This document shows, piece by piece, positions 31,411-41,295 of a stretch of 64,000 nucleotides of DNA. The position numbers and the translations under genes are program-made. The stretch lies in assembly GCF_000236035.1 (NCBI RefSeq), contig NZ_JH393257.1, positions 1,263,551 to 1,327,550 of the forward strand, in the 5' to 3' direction. Origin of the DNA: Vreelandella boliviensis LC1. Its GTDB lineage: Bacteria > Pseudomonadota > Gammaproteobacteria > Pseudomonadales > Halomonadaceae. A model generated the notes under the pieces. That model saw only the letters and a list, made by a program, of their open reading frames with translations, made no database searches and was not told where the DNA came from. Each line of letters opens with the position of its first letter. Position 1 is the stretch's first letter.

Positions 31411-32514
31411 TTACAGACGCATCGGCATAACCACATAGAGCGCATCACCGCCGCCTGGCTCTTCAAGTAGTGCACTGCTATTGGGATCGGCCAAGGTAAT
31501 CTGCACGCGCTCTTCATTAAGCACTGTCAGCACATCAACCAAGTAGCCAACGTTAAAACCGACTTCCATAGCTCCACCGTTGTACTCAACGGCGATATTC
31601 TCCTCGGCTTCTTCCTGCTCAGGGTTGTTGGCCATCACTTTAAGGTTGTTCTCCTCAAGATAAAGGCGCACACCACGGTACTTCTCATTAGAGAGGATGG
31701 CAGTACGTGAAAGCACTTGGCGCAGCTCGGCGCGCTCGGCAATCAGCACTTTATCGCCATTGCGCGGCACTACACGCTCATAGTCAGGAAATTTACCGTC
31801 GATTAACTTAGAGGTGAAGGTAAAGTCCCCTGTATGGGCACGCACATGGCTGGAGCCAAGCGTTAGGCTGACAGGCTCATCGCTGTCGTCTAATAGACGA
31901 GATAGTTCTAAAATCCCCTTACGCGGCACAATCAGCTTTTGAGACTGGCTAACAGACACTTCGATTGGGCGCGAGCACATCGCCAAGCGGTGCCCGTCAG
32001 TGGCTACCGTGCGCAATAAATTACTTTGAATTTCCAGCAGCATACCATTCAGGTAATAACGCACATCCTGCTGCGCCATGGCAAACGAGGTTGCTTCAAT
32101 CAGGTGCTTTAAGGTACCGCGGGGTACGCTAATCTCCTGACTGCCATCCGCATCTTCGATGTTGGGAAATTCAGCGACAGGGAGAGTCGACAGAGTAAAA
32201 CGTGAACGACCACTGCGTAATACTGCGCGACCCTCTTCAACGGCAAGCTGAATGTCAGAATGATCGGGCAATGATTTACAAATATCCATCAGCTTACGCG
32301 CGGGCACTGTCGCGGAACCCATCTGATCGACTTGACTGGCCACGGTGCGGCCAACGAGCTCGACTTCTAAGTCAGTGCCGGTGAGCGAGACCTGGTCTCC
32401 CTCTACTTGAATCAGCACATTAGAAAGTACTGGCAGCGTTTGGCGGCGCTCAACAACACCAGCGACCAGAGTCAGCGGACGTAGCAGCGCCTCTCGGGAA
32501 ATCGAAAATTTCAT
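31411..32514 (-). CDS. dnaN: DNA polymerase III beta sliding clamp
   Basis: Ring-shaped processivity clamp. It has 367 residues from ATG 32514; a TTG immediately before it is in frame, but GGAG is spaced 7 nt from the ATG. The N-terminus MKFSISREALLRPL and the C-terminal YVVMPMRL end are typical, and three clamp domains of about 120 residues fit the length. It is co-oriented with dnaA, 60 nt downstream of it. Confidence 0.97.
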   Translation of the reverse strand: MKFSISREALLRPLTLVAGVVERRQTLPVLSNVLIQVEGDQVSLTGTDLEVELVGRTVASQVDQMGSATVPARKLMDICKSLPDHSDIQLAVEEGRAVLRSGRSRFTLSTLPVAEFPNIEDADGSQEISVPRGTLKHLIEATSFAMAQQDVRYYLNGMLLEIQSNLLRTVATDGHRLAMCSRPIEVSVSQSQKLIVPRKGILELSRLLDDSDEPVSLTLGSSHVRAHTGDFTFTSKLIDGKFPDYERVVPRNGDKVLIAERAELRQVLSRTAILSNEKYRGVRLYLEENNLKVMANNPEQEEAEENIAVEYNGGAMEVGFNVGYLVDVLTVLNEERVQITLADPNSSALLEEPGGGDALYVVMPMRL

Positions 32515-32574
32515 CAATACTCCGGTTCTATATCCTGAAAGACCTGCGCGTAACAGGCCCGTCCCATGGGGTTA

Positions 32575-34041
32575 TTAACTGGTCAACAGGCGCAGTAAAT
32601 TCTTGTAATCCTCACGAATATCCGCGCTCTCTTCCTGCAATGATTTCACTTTTCGGCAAGCGTGCAACACTGTTGTATGGTCACGCCCACCAAAGGCATC
32701 GCCAATCTCAGGTAAGCTGTGATTGGTTAGCTCCTTAGCAAGCGCCATCGCCACCTGACGAGGGCGGGCAACTGAGCGCGATCGGCGCTTAGAAAGCAGA
32801 TCCGCCACCTTAATCTTGTAATATTCGGCAACCGTACGCTGAATATTATCAACCCCTACCTGTTTATCCTGAAGCGCTAACAGATCTTTCAAAGACTCGC
32901 GAATAAAGTCTTGGGTAATCGTTTTACCCATGAAGTGCGAATCGGCGATAACTTTTTTCAGCGCGCCTTCCAATTCACGCACGTTGGAACGAATTTTCTG
33001 GGCAATAAAGAAAGCCGCATCGTGAGGCAAATCGACCTTAGCTTGGTCGGCCTTTTTCATCAAAATAGCAACGCGGGTTTCAAGCTCCGGCGGTTCAATC
33101 GCTACCGTTAGGCCCCAACCAAAGCGTGATTTAAGGCGCTCCTCTACACCACTGATCTCTTTAGGATAACGATCAGAGGTGAGGATCATTTGCTGCCCAC
33201 CTTCCAAAAGTGCATTGAAGGTATGAAAGAATTCTTCTTGCGAGCGCTCTTTTCCAGCAAAAAACTGAATGTCATCAATAAGTAGCGCATCAACACTGCG
33301 GTAAAAGCGTTTAAAATCATTAATCGCGTTAAGCTGAAGCGCTTTAACCATATCGGCGACGAACCGCTCTGAGTGCAGGTACACCACCCGGGCGTTTTCA
33401 CGCCGGGTTGCCAGTGCGTTCCCCACCGCATGCATTAAGTGGGTTTTACCAAGGCCCACGCCACCGTATAAAAACAAAGGGTTATAAGCGCCGCCAGGGT
33501 TTTCAGATACTTGGCGGGAGGCAGCGCGAGCCAGTTGGTTCGATTTACCTTCCACAAATGTATCGAAAGTAAAATTTGGATTAAGCCCACTGCCATGTTT
33601 CAGGCTGCCTTCTACCTGTACCTGACGTTCATTATTGCGCCGACTCGGCGCTTCATCGCGCAGCCTATCGATTTCGCGTTCATCGGCAATATCGCCGCGT
33701 GGCGGCGTATGAACCGCTGGCGATACGGGCCGCGATGGTGAAGCGGATACAGGATTACCTAAATCACGATGCTGAGGGGCCTGGGTTGCCAAGCGGCGGC
33801 TACCCACCGTCAGGCTTACCTTTGGCGGTTTGGCCGGTGCGAGTTCACGCATCAGCTCACTAATCCGCTTGGCATACTTATCGCTCACCCAATCGCGCAC
33901 AAAGCGATTCGGCGCTAATAAGCGCAGCTCGTTGGACTCTCCTTCCTCTGCCTGCAGCGGGCGTATCCAGGTATTGAACTGCTGTGAATTCAGCTCATCC
34001 TGCAGGTTGTCCAGGCACTGTTGCCAAAGCGTCAGTGACAC
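32575..34041 (-). CDS. dnaA: chromosomal replication initiator DnaA
   Basis: AAA+ initiator that binds DnaA boxes and opens the origin. It has 488 residues from a GTG start at 34041. Domain I is at about 1-85, a variable linker at about 85-150, and AAA+ domain III has Walker [10 protein letters not shown] (about 193-201) and Walker B LLIDDIQF. Domain IV has the DNA-binding signature [14 protein letters not shown] near 445-458. It heads dnaA-dnaN-recF-gyrB and diverges from rpmH across the first DnaA-box region. Confidence 0.98.
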   Translation of the reverse strand: MSLTLWQQCLDNLQDELNSQQFNTWIRPLQAEEGESNELRLLAPNRFVRDWVSDKYAKRISELMRELAPAKPPKVSLTVGSRRLATQAPQHRDLGNPVSASPSRPVSPAVHTPPRGDIADEREIDRLRDEAPSRRNNERQVQVEGSLKHGSGLNPNFTFDTFVEGKSNQLARAASRQVSENPGGAYNPLFLYGGVGLGKTHLMHAVGNALATRRENARVVYLHSERFVADMVKALQLNAINDFKRFYRSVDALLIDDIQFFAGKERSQEEFFHTFNALLEGGQQMILTSDRYPKEISGVEERLKSRFGWGLTVAIEPPELETRVAILMKKADQAKVDLPHDAAFFIAQKIRSNVRELEGALKKVIADSHFMGKTITQDFIRESLKDLLALQDKQVGVDNIQRTVAEYYKIKVADLLSKRRSRSVARPRQVAMALAKELTNHSLPEIGDAFGGRDHTTVLHACRKVKSLQEESADIREDYKNLLRLLTS

Positions 34042-34575
34042 TCATCTCACCATCGGTTGAAAACGGCCGACCATTGTAGCGCCCAAAGCCTCGGTTATCC
34101 ACACGGGTTTAGTCCTCAATGTTGACCTGTGGACAACTACCGATGAGCCTATGGGAAAACCATGTGGAGGAACGAGGACAATCGATAGAAATGCTCATTA
34201 CGCAATGGTTAATCACATCTAGCCAACACCTTATGGACTGCTTATACGAGACTTACACACAGATTTTTTATGACTACATACTATTGAAAAATAACAATTA
34301 AAAGCAGTTATCCACAAATAGTATCCCCACTATTAATAACAATAGTTTTAGAACTACCTATTAGTAATAATAGTGACCTTATTGGCTGCTACTCTTTCAG
34401 CATCAAGCAAGCTGGCTGGGGCGTGATAAGGCTTTTTATGCAAGGAAAAATTGCACCCAGCAGAGGAAGTCTTTACAATTTCCGGTCTTGAATTGAATCT
34501 CCCCGGCTAGTTCCTCACTGGACCGGGCTTTTTGGAATTTACTTTCCGTCCTAAACCACGTGGGAATAACGAGTT
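34042..34575. other. oriC candidate 1: dnaA-rpmH intergenic region with DnaA boxes
   Basis: A 534-nt non-coding region between divergent dnaA and rpmH. Perfect DnaA boxes (TTATCCACA) are at 34095-34103 and 34308-34316; a one-mismatch box (TGTGGACAA) is at 34128-34136. A long AT-rich stretch spans about 34250-34385. In Pseudomonas the functional origin is in this position. The right part (34470-34540) carries rpmH leader and promoter elements. Confidence 0.6.
34502..34533 (+). terminator. terminator-like hairpin in the rpmH leader
   Basis: CCCGG and CCGGG enclose an inner TCC/GGA pair and are followed by CTTTTT, 43 nt before the rpmH start. A TTTACA hexamer at about 34472 upstream could be the -35 box of an rpmH promoter. 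The placement suggests attenuation of rpmH, but the stem is short. Confidence 0.4.
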
Positions 34576-34710
34576 ATGAAACGCACTTTTCAACCTAGCG
34601 TTCTCAAGCGCAAGCGCGCGCATGGCTTCCGTGCTCGTATGGCTACCAAAAACGGTCGCGCCGTCCTCGCACGTCGTCGTGCCAAGGGCCGCAAGCGTCT
34701 GAGCGCCTGA
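34576..34710 (+). CDS. rpmH: 50S ribosomal protein L34
   Basis: Large-subunit ribosomal protein of 44 residues, too short for many gene finders. It starts [18 protein letters not shown] and ends [11 protein letters not shown], the invariant L34 pattern. It is the first gene of rpmH-rnpA-yidC-mnmE and divergent from dnaA, as in most bacteria. Confidence 0.98.
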   Translation: MKRTFQPSVLKRKRAHGFRARMATKNGRAVLARRRAKGRKRLSA

Positions 34711-34717
34711 TCTCAGA

Positions 34718-35116
34718 TTGCGTGTGCCGCAGCAAGGCTTTCCCCGGCAATTACGGTTATTAAATGCTGGGGATTTTAGTCACGTGTTTGAACAAGCCGA
34801 CCTGAAAGTACATGGCAAAGGTATGATGGCGTTAGTCCGCTTGAGTACCCGGGGACACCCCCGCCTTGGACTGGTGGTCAGCAAAAAGAATGTTAAACGC
34901 GCCGTAGATCGCAACCGTTTCAAGCGTCTGGTTAGAGAATCCGTTCGCCTTCGACAAGATCACCTACCCTCTGTGGATATAGTGGTGCTTGCACGACGCG
35001 GTGTTCAGGATATAGATAACGAAACCTTGCATCGCCAGTTACACGGCATGTGGAAGCGACTTCAGCGTGACGCACAGGCGATGATCGCAGTACCAACGCC
35101 TAAGCGTGACACGTGA
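34718..35116 (+). CDS. rnpA: ribonuclease P protein component
   Basis: Protein cofactor of RNase P, which matures tRNA 5' ends. About 132 residues from a TTG at 34718; a GTG at 34724 is an equally plausible start, two codons shorter. The basic signature LVVSKKNVKRAVDRNRFKRL (about 52-71) is the RNA-binding RNR motif. It begins 7 nt after the rpmH stop. The gene that normally follows (yidD) is missing. Confidence 0.95.
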   Translation: MRVPQQGFPRQLRLLNAGDFSHVFEQADLKVHGKGMMALVRLSTRGHPRLGLVVSKKNVKRAVDRNRFKRLVRESVRLRQDHLPSVDIVVLARRGVQDIDNETLHRQLHGMWKRLQRDAQAMIAVPTPKRDT

Positions 35117-35147
35117 CCTTTGGTGCACCTCTCGCCGCTCGACCTTG

Positions 35148-35168
35148 GCCTGCCAACTGGCAGGCTTT
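35148..35168 (+). terminator. short hairpin after rnpA
   Basis: GCCTGCC and GGCAGGC with a 4-nt loop, followed by TTT, 32 nt after the rnpA stop. It is a weak terminator or processing hairpin in the 121-nt rnpA-yidC gap. Confidence 0.4.
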
Positions 35169-35237
35169 CGTGTGTCAAGAGTCGAGTAAATAACACTGCG
35201 CCATTAGCATGTTCACCACCCAGCGGGCAGAACCCTC

Positions 35238-36926
35238 ATGGACGTAAAACGACTTTTATTACTGATTCCACTAGCCGTACTAGCGTACTTGCTAGTCGTC
35301 CAGTGGAATCAGGATTACGGGCAACCGAATTATGATTCAGTGCCTGAAACAACCCAACGCAGCAATTCGGCGTCTCCTAGCAACGGTGAAGATCAAGAGG
35401 GCAGCTTAGCTGTTCCGAGTACTTCTTCACCGCAAAGCGCCGTTGGTGAAGGTATCCCGGATACCCAAAGCGAGACATCAAGCCGCGACTTCATTGCGGT
35501 TACTACCGATGTTCTTGATGTGCGCATTGATCCACACGGTGGCGATATTGTTTATGCCGCATTACCGCAGCACAAACTATCCCTCGATTCAGACCGTAAC
35601 TATGTCCTGTTATCCGATAACAGCAGCCGTAGCTACGTGGCTCGCTCCGGCCTGCAACTTGATGGTCAAGCCAGTCGTATCACCTTTACACCGGAAAACT
35701 CAGAGTATCGTTTAGGCGATAACGATGACGAGCTAAGCGTTGATCTAACCGCTGACGTCAACGGCGTAGAGGTCATTAAGCGGCTTACCTTTGAGCGTGG
35801 CAGCTACGCGGTCAACGTCAATTATTACCTCGCTAATAATACCGACGCGCCCGTCAGCGCACGCTTTATTGGCCAGTTGGCACGCGACAATAGCCCTGAC
35901 CCGTCTAGCGGTGTCTCGATGGGTATGAAATCCTATTTGGGCGCCGCTTACTCAACGCCGGATGCGCGTTACGAGAAAGTCGACTTTGACGATATTCAAA
36001 GCAGAAACTTTGAAAACCGTGAAGCACAGGGCGGCTGGATAGCCATCATCCAGCACTACTTTGTATCTGCATGGGCGCCTCAGCAGGATCAGCAAAACCT
36101 TTACTACGTCACCACTGATTCTAGTAACCGTAACGTCGTCGCTTTTGCTGGCCCCACCAGCACCGTTGCAGCCGACAGTGAAGCAACACTGGGTGCAACC
36201 CTCTACATGGGCCCAAAAGTGCAGGATTACCTTGAGCAAGTCGCTCCCAACCTGCAATTAACCGTGGATTATGGCTGGCTGTGGTTTATTGCTAACCCAC
36301 TGTTTTGGCTGCTTGATCACATCCATGACATTGTCGGCAACTGGGGTTGGTCGATTGTTCTGTTAACCGTGCTGGTTAAGACGGTGCTGTTCCCGCTTTC
36401 CGCCAAAGCGTACAAATCCATGGGCCGGATGCGTAAACTTGGCCCGGAAATGCAGCGTCTGAAAGAGATGTATGGCGACGACCGGCAAAAAATGTCGCAA
36501 GAGATGATGAAGTTCTACCAGAAGGAGAAAATCAATCCGCTGGGGGGCTGTCTACCTATTGTGATCCAGATGCCCGTTTTCATCGCGCTCTACTGGATGT
36601 TGCTGGAGTCAGTGGAACTTCGCCACGCACCGTTCATCTTCTGGATTCAGGATCTATCGGTGAAGGATCCGTACTTCATTCTGCCGATTCTGATGGGCAT
36701 TTCGATGTTCGTTCAGCAGATGCTGAACCCGACACCTCCAGATCCTATGCAGGCGAAGATCATGAAGATGCTACCTATCATCTTTACCTTCTTCTTCCTG
36801 TGGTTCCCGGCCGGTCTGGTTATTTACTGGGTGGTCAACAACATCATTTCGGTTGCGCAGCAGTACTACATTACGCGTAAAATCGAAAATGATCCGAGTA
36901 TCGGCAAGGGCATGAAAACCAAATAG
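35238..36926 (+). CDS. yidC: membrane protein insertase YidC
   Basis: Inserts membrane proteins with or without Sec. It has 562 residues, with an N-terminal membrane anchor (about 4-21), then a Ser/Thr/Gln-rich linker (about 30-80) and the large periplasmic beta domain (about 85-330). Five membrane segments form the conserved C-terminal core. The core shows the NWGWSIVLLTVLVKT segment (about 371-385), a cytoplasmic hairpin and the GGCLPIVIQMPVFIALYW segment. It begins 121 nt after rnpA and is followed by a strong terminator before mnmE. Confidence 0.97.
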   Translation: MDVKRLLLLIPLAVLAYLLVVQWNQDYGQPNYDSVPETTQRSNSASPSNGEDQEGSLAVPSTSSPQSAVGEGIPDTQSETSSRDFIAVTTDVLDVRIDPHGGDIVYAALPQHKLSLDSDRNYVLLSDNSSRSYVARSGLQLDGQASRITFTPENSEYRLGDNDDELSVDLTADVNGVEVIKRLTFERGSYAVNVNYYLANNTDAPVSARFIGQLARDNSPDPSSGVSMGMKSYLGAAYSTPDARYEKVDFDDIQSRNFENREAQGGWIAIIQHYFVSAWAPQQDQQNLYYVTTDSSNRNVVAFAGPTSTVAADSEATLGATLYMGPKVQDYLEQVAPNLQLTVDYGWLWFIANPLFWLLDHIHDIVGNWGWSIVLLTVLVKTVLFPLSAKAYKSMGRMRKLGPEMQRLKEMYGDDRQKMSQEMMKFYQKEKINPLGGCLPIVIQMPVFIALYWMLLESVELRHAPFIFWIQDLSVKDPYFILPILMGISMFVQQMLNPTPPDPMQAKIMKMLPIIFTFFFLWFPAGLVIYWVVNNIISVAQQYYITRKIENDPSIGKGMKTK

Positions 36927-36950
36927 CCCGCCGTTTTAATTAGCGCCTTC

Positions 36951-36983
36951 AGACCCCCGCCTTGAGCGGGGGTCTGGCGTTTT
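36951..36983 (+). terminator. rho-independent terminator of yidC
   Basis: A 10-bp perfect stem AGACCCCCGC/GCGGGGGTCT with loop CTTGA, then GGCGTTTT. It lies 24 nt after the yidC stop. Confidence 0.85.
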
Positions 36984-37048
36984 AAGGCCGAAAAATTCAC
37001 ACTAGGTCGATTAATTTCGCTACCTGCCAATTTAAAAAGAGATTCACC

Positions 37049-38419
37049 ATGGCCGATCGCCTCTATACACCTGACACCATTGCGGCGCTGGCAACCCCCC
37101 CTGGACGCGGTGGCGTGGGTATAATCCGCGTTTCTGGCCCCGCCTGCCGCGAGATCGCTGAGGCTATGGTTGGGCATTGCCCTGCCCCGCGATACGCTCA
37201 CTACGGCCCATTCCAAGGCGCAGAAGAGAGCATTGATGAAGGCATCGCCCTGTTCTTCAACGGCCCCCACTCGTTTACCGGTGAAGACGTACTGGAACTC
37301 CAGGGACACGGCGGCCCGATTATTATGGATATGCTGTTGGAGCGCTGTGTGGCCTTGGGTGCCCGCCTGGCGCGGCCGGGGGAGTTTTCCGAACGGGCGT
37401 TTTTAAACGATAAGCTCGACCTGGCCCAGGCAGAAGCCATTGCCGACCTCATCGAAGCTACTTCTCGTTCGGCGGCGGAAAACGCCGTGCGCTCGTTACA
37501 GGGCGAATTCTCGAAGCGCGTCTCTACGCTGGTGGAGCGGCTGATCGAACTGCGCGTCTACGTAGAAGCGGCAATCGACTTCCCCGAAGAGGAGATCGAC
37601 TTTCTAGCCGACGGCCATGTTGCCCAGCATTTAAGCAGCGTCCAGCAAGCGCTGAGTGACGTACGCCAAGCGGCAGGCCAAGGCGCACTGCTGCGCGAAG
37701 GGATGAGCGTCGTCATCGCCGGGCGACCCAATGCGGGCAAGTCGAGCCTGCTTAACGCGCTTACAGAACAAGATACCGCCATTGTGACGGATATCGCTGG
37801 TACGACCCGGGACGTACTCCGTGAGCACATCCATATCGACGGTATGCCGCTACATATCATCGACACCGCTGGATTGCGCGATACGCCCGATGCTGTTGAG
37901 AAAATTGGTGTCGCACGTGCCTGGGCCGAGATAGAGAAAGCCGATCGGGTGCTGCTACTGGTTGATGCCAGCACCACCGCCTCGACTGACCCTATGGCCA
38001 TCTGGCCCGATTTCGTTGCTCGCTTGCCTGACCAGGCGCGTTTAACCCTGGTGCGCAATAAAATCGATACCAGTGCCGAACCGGCTGGCATTGATTTATC
38101 CACAACGCCACCAACGCTACGCTTATCCGCCAAAACCGGGGTGGGTGTGGATAACTTAAAAGCTCACCTAAAGGACGTGATGGGCTTTGCTGCTACCACA
38201 GAGGGTCGCTTCTCCGCTCGCCGACGGCACCTGGACGCTCTAGATCGCGCCATGGCAGCCCTTGATACCGGCCGTGCTCAGCTTGATGGCTATGGCGCAG
38301 GTGAACTGCTGGCAGAAGATTTGCGCGACGCCCAACAGGCCTTAGGCGAGATCACCGGCGAATTCAGCGCTGATGATTTACTCGGCGAGATTTTCGGCAG
38401 TTTTTGTATCGGCAAATAG
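37049..38419 (+). CDS. mnmE: tRNA modification GTPase MnmE
   Basis: GTPase that with MnmG makes the cmnm5 modification of wobble uridine in tRNA. It has 456 residues. An N-terminal folate-binding domain (about 1-118) precedes a helical domain split around the G domain, with G1 GRPNAGKSS (225-233), DTAGLRDT and the TRDVL switch. The C-terminal FCIGK carries the catalytic Cys. The partner mnmG is in the same window at 56336. Confidence 0.97.
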   Translation: MADRLYTPDTIAALATPPGRGGVGIIRVSGPACREIAEAMVGHCPAPRYAHYGPFQGAEESIDEGIALFFNGPHSFTGEDVLELQGHGGPIIMDMLLERCVALGARLARPGEFSERAFLNDKLDLAQAEAIADLIEATSRSAAENAVRSLQGEFSKRVSTLVERLIELRVYVEAAIDFPEEEIDFLADGHVAQHLSSVQQALSDVRQAAGQGALLREGMSVVIAGRPNAGKSSLLNALTEQDTAIVTDIAGTTRDVLREHIHIDGMPLHIIDTAGLRDTPDAVEKIGVARAWAEIEKADRVLLLVDASTTASTDPMAIWPDFVARLPDQARLTLVRNKIDTSAEPAGIDLSTTPPTLRLSAKTGVGVDNLKAHLKDVMGFAATTEGRFSARRRHLDALDRAMAALDTGRAQLDGYGAGELLAEDLRDAQQALGEITGEFSADDLLGEIFGSFCIGK

Positions 38420-38438
38420 AGCTACTTTTTTACAACAA

Positions 38439-39284
38439 CTACTCTCCCACCCACCAGTCCGCCAGATAGCGGCTATTTGCACCTAGCAGCGGGGTAATTT
38501 CCGCCATCGCCGCTGCCAAGCGCTTATCCAATCCCCAGGGCGGATTAATTACCAGCATACCGCTACCGAACATGCCGTGAGCCTGCTCTCCAGGTTCGCG
38601 CAGCAGCAGCTCGCTGCGCCATATCTTGCGTATTCCGCTCTCCTTGAGGCTGCTTAATAGCGTGTGATGATTGCCTGCTGGCAGCAGCGGGTACCAAATC
38701 AATACCACTCCATGGCGCGCTTTATCTAGCGTATAAACCACTGTCTCGGCAACTTCCTGGTACTCAGCTTTACGCTCATAGCTGGGATCGATCAGCACAC
38801 ACAAGCGTGGAGATGTGGCGGGCAGCATGGCCGTTAGTCCGGACAAGCCATCACCAAACACGCGTTGTGCGTGTGGCGGTAACCCTTGGCCGCTTAGCTG
38901 TTCATGCTCGCCAGGGTGTAGTTCAAACAGCCGCAGATGATCCTGTTCACGCAATGAATGGCTAAGCCACCAAGGAGAGCCAGGGTAGTGAGTCAGTGTC
39001 TCTTGCATCGGTTGAGCGCTTGATAGCGCTGCTTGCCAAGCGTTTAGTAGCTCATCACTAAACCCGGCGCGGGCTTGCCACACTGGCCATATCCCCACGC
39101 GATACTCTTGCAAGCGTTGCGTCTCTTGAGCGTTGAGGGGATAGAGCCCTCGCCCTGCATGAGTATCGACATATGTAATGGCGGTTTTTTTACGTAATAA
39201 ATAATCAATCACCGCGTAAAGCGTTAGATGTTTATGCACATCCGCAAAGTTACCGGCATGGTAGGCATGTTGATAAGACAGCAT
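38439..39284 (-). CDS. rlmJ: 23S rRNA (adenine2030-N6)-methyltransferase RlmJ
   Basis: Methylates A2030 of 23S rRNA. The 281 residues open with the family signature MLSYQHAYHAGNFADVHKH and DTHAGRG (about 41-47, SAM-binding). The catalytic LIDPSYE, equivalent to the DPPY-type motif, is near 162-168. It is convergent with mnmE (19 nt apart) and stands alone. Confidence 0.94.
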   Translation of the reverse strand: MLSYQHAYHAGNFADVHKHLTLYAVIDYLLRKKTAITYVDTHAGRGLYPLNAQETQRLQEYRVGIWPVWQARAGFSDELLNAWQAALSSAQPMQETLTHYPGSPWWLSHSLREQDHLRLFELHPGEHEQLSGQGLPPHAQRVFGDGLSGLTAMLPATSPRLCVLIDPSYERKAEYQEVAETVVYTLDKARHGVVLIWYPLLPAGNHHTLLSSLKESGIRKIWRSELLLREPGEQAHGMFGSGMLVINPPWGLDKRLAAAMAEITPLLGANSRYLADWWVGE

Positions 39285-39306
39285 GGAGATTCATCGGCAG
39301 TTAAAT

Positions 39307-39340
39307 GAAAAAAAACCCGCAATGTGAGCATAGCGGGCTT
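39307..39340 (-). terminator. rho-independent terminator of the OmpA-like lipoprotein gene
   Basis: On the minus strand a 7-bp stem (AGCCCGC/GCGGGT) with a 12-nt loop is followed by eight T residues, 34 nt after the stop at 39375. Confidence 0.85.
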
Positions 39341-39374
39341 GGGGCGACAATAGCCAGATTAATTCAGTAGTGTA

Positions 39375-40049
39375 TTAACGTTGTCCGTCGCCGGTAGGTG
39401 TTAGGGTTATTTCTACTCGGCGATTCTGAGCACGGCCTTGCTCATTGTCATTACTGGCAACGGGCTGAGTAGCGCCATACCCAGAAGTATTAAGACGCAT
39501 AGATGAAACACCGTTCTGAGTTAAGTAACTGCCCACGGATTGAGCACGGCGCTCAGACAAGCGCTGGTTGTAGCTTGCATCACCGGTGCTATCGGTGTGG
39601 CCTGCAATATTGACACGGGTGTCTTGGTACTGGGTGAGTACATTAGCGACTTCGTTAAGAGATCTACGCGCCTCGCTGGTAAGCTCCGCAGAGTCAAAGC
39701 CAAAGGTAACGCCGCTTGGCATATTAAGCACAATATCGTCGCCACGACGATCAATCTCAATACGTGACCCTTGCAGGTTTTCACGCAGTTGCTGCTCTTG
39801 GCGATCCATATAAACACCAATACCAGCGCCCGCCGCTGCACCCACAGCCGCACCGATTAACGCACGGTCGCGGCGACTGGTGCTACCGTCGCCAGAAAGT
39901 GCACCAGCAGCAGCACCGACGGCGGCACCAATCCCAGAGCCCATCGCCGTGCTAGAGCGCTGCGTTTGGCCACCGTAAGGGTCCGATGTGGCACAACCAG
40001 CCAGTAAAATAGCGGCCGCCAGCGGTGTCAGTAGTCGAGAAATACGCAT
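39375..40049 (-). CDS. OmpA-family lipoprotein with glycine-zipper
   Basis: Outer-membrane lipoprotein of 224 residues. The lipobox LLAGC has Cys19, followed by a polar stretch. Two glycine-zipper segments follow (about 36-52 GSGIGAAVGAAAGALSG and 65-81 ALIGAAVGAAAGAGIGV). The C-terminal OmpA peptidoglycan-binding domain (about 110-220) contains GHTDSTGDASYN, LSERRA and NRRVEI. It resembles E. coli YiaD and Pseudomonas PAL-like proteins; role probably envelope stability. A short leader separates it from hemW, which it precedes on the map but follows in transcription. Confidence 0.88.
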   Translation of the reverse strand: MRISRLLTPLAAAILLAGCATSDPYGGQTQRSSTAMGSGIGAAVGAAAGALSGDGSTSRRDRALIGAAVGAAAGAGIGVYMDRQEQQLRENLQGSRIEIDRRGDDIVLNMPSGVTFGFDSAELTSEARRSLNEVANVLTQYQDTRVNIAGHTDSTGDASYNQRLSERRAQSVGSYLTQNGVSSMRLNTSGYGATQPVASNDNEQGRAQNRRVEITLTPTGDGQR

Positions 40050-40086
40050 TGCTCACTCCTTGTTTGTGTTCGGGACATCTTTTTAT

Positions 40087-41295
40087 TCATCGCTGGTCTC
40101 TCACCAAAGAGCCATCGTCACAGATCGATGCCAGCAACTCATTCAAGAATAATAGACCTTGAGGTGATGCACGCAGTTTTTCAGGCATTTGCATCAAAAG
40201 TCCTTTTTTCTCTGCGGATTGTAAACGCGACAGTAACATAGCAGTGGACAGCCCGGTATTAGCTTTCCATGTCTCCAGCGACACCCCGCCGATGAGCCGT
40301 AGAGCATTCATAGCAAACTCCAACGGCAGCTCGTCCGCTTGTATAAGCTGCTTACCGGCGATAAAGCCACGCAGATCATCCGTGCGCTTTAAATAAGCGG
40401 ACGGCTGGCGGGTTTTCCAGCGCCGCTCGATGCGCCACTCCCCATTTTGGTCAATATGGCTAAGCTTGCCATGGGCTCCAGCGCCAATTCCAAGATAGTC
40501 ACCAAACTGCCAGTAGTTAATGTTATGCCTACTCTGATGATCAGCGCTGGCATAGGCTGAAATTTCGTAGCGCTTAAAACCCGCTTGCTCCAAAAGCTGA
40601 TGACCCTTGTCCTGAATATCCCAAAGCGCCTCTTCCTCTGGCAGCAACGGCGGGTGAGAGTGAAAGGCGGTATTTGGCTCAACGGTCAACTGATACCAAG
40701 AGAGATGCTCAGGTGCCAATGCCAGCGCTTGCGCAATATCATCCATCGCCAATTGAGGCGTTTGGTCGGGCAAACCGTGCATAAGGTCAATATTAATGTT
40801 GGTAAAGCCCGCTTGGCGAGCCTGCACTACCGCAGTGATCGCTTCGTCACCGCTATGAATACGCCCAAGAGCATGCAGCTGATCGGGCTGAAAACTTTGA
40901 ATACCCAACGAGAGGCGATTTATGCCTGCTTTTCTGTAACCAATAAAACGCGCTTGCTCCGTGGTACCTGGATTCGCCTCCAAGGTAACTTCTATATCCT
41001 TAGCGAAGGATAAACGGGCCTTGATCTCTTTCAGTAAACGATCATAAAACGCGGGCGACAGTAGGCTGGGCGTCCCACCGCCAATAAAGATGGTCTGAAT
41101 TTCTCGCCCAGCCGCCAAAGCAAGATCGCTATCCAGATCTTGTAACAGCGCATCAAGATAAGCGGCTTCGGGCAAATTCCGTGGCGTAAAACCGTGCGTC
41201 CCCGGCTCATGAGAATTGAAATCACAGTAGGGGCATTTGCGGACACACCACGGTGTGTGGATATATAGAGATAGTGGCGGCAGCGTATCAGCCAT
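40087..41295 (-). CDS. hemW: radical SAM family heme chaperone HemW
   Basis: HemN-like radical SAM protein that binds and transfers heme. It has 402 residues. The cluster motif C-x3-C-x2-C (PWCVRKCPYCDFNSH, about 16-30) is present, and GGGTPS is at about 72-77. The start overlaps the rdgB stop by 8 nt, the usual rdgB-hemW pair. HemW is often mis-annotated as coproporphyrinogen III oxidase; the HemN-specific N-terminal extension is absent here. Confidence 0.94.
   Translation of the reverse strand: MADTLPPLSLYIHTPWCVRKCPYCDFNSHEPGTHGFTPRNLPEAAYLDALLQDLDSDLALAAGREIQTIFIGGGTPSLLSPAFYDRLLKEIKARLSFAKDIEVTLEANPGTTEQARFIGYRKAGINRLSLGIQSFQPDQLHALGRIHSGDEAITAVVQARQAGFTNINIDLMHGLPDQTPQLAMDDIAQALALAPEHLSWYQLTVEPNTAFHSHPPLLPEEEALWDIQDKGHQLLEQAGFKRYEISAYASADHQSRHNINYWQFGDYLGIGAGAHGKLSHIDQNGEWRIERRWKTRQPSAYLKRTDDLRGFIAGKQLIQADELPLEFAMNALRLIGGVSLETWKANTGLSTAMLLSRLQSAEKKGLLMQMPEKLRASPQGLLFLNELLASICDDGSLVRDQR

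Noticed and set aside
35120..35335. 71-residue frame between rnpA and yidC as a possible YidD
   Set aside because: No YidD motif or cysteines; it overlaps yidC in another frame.
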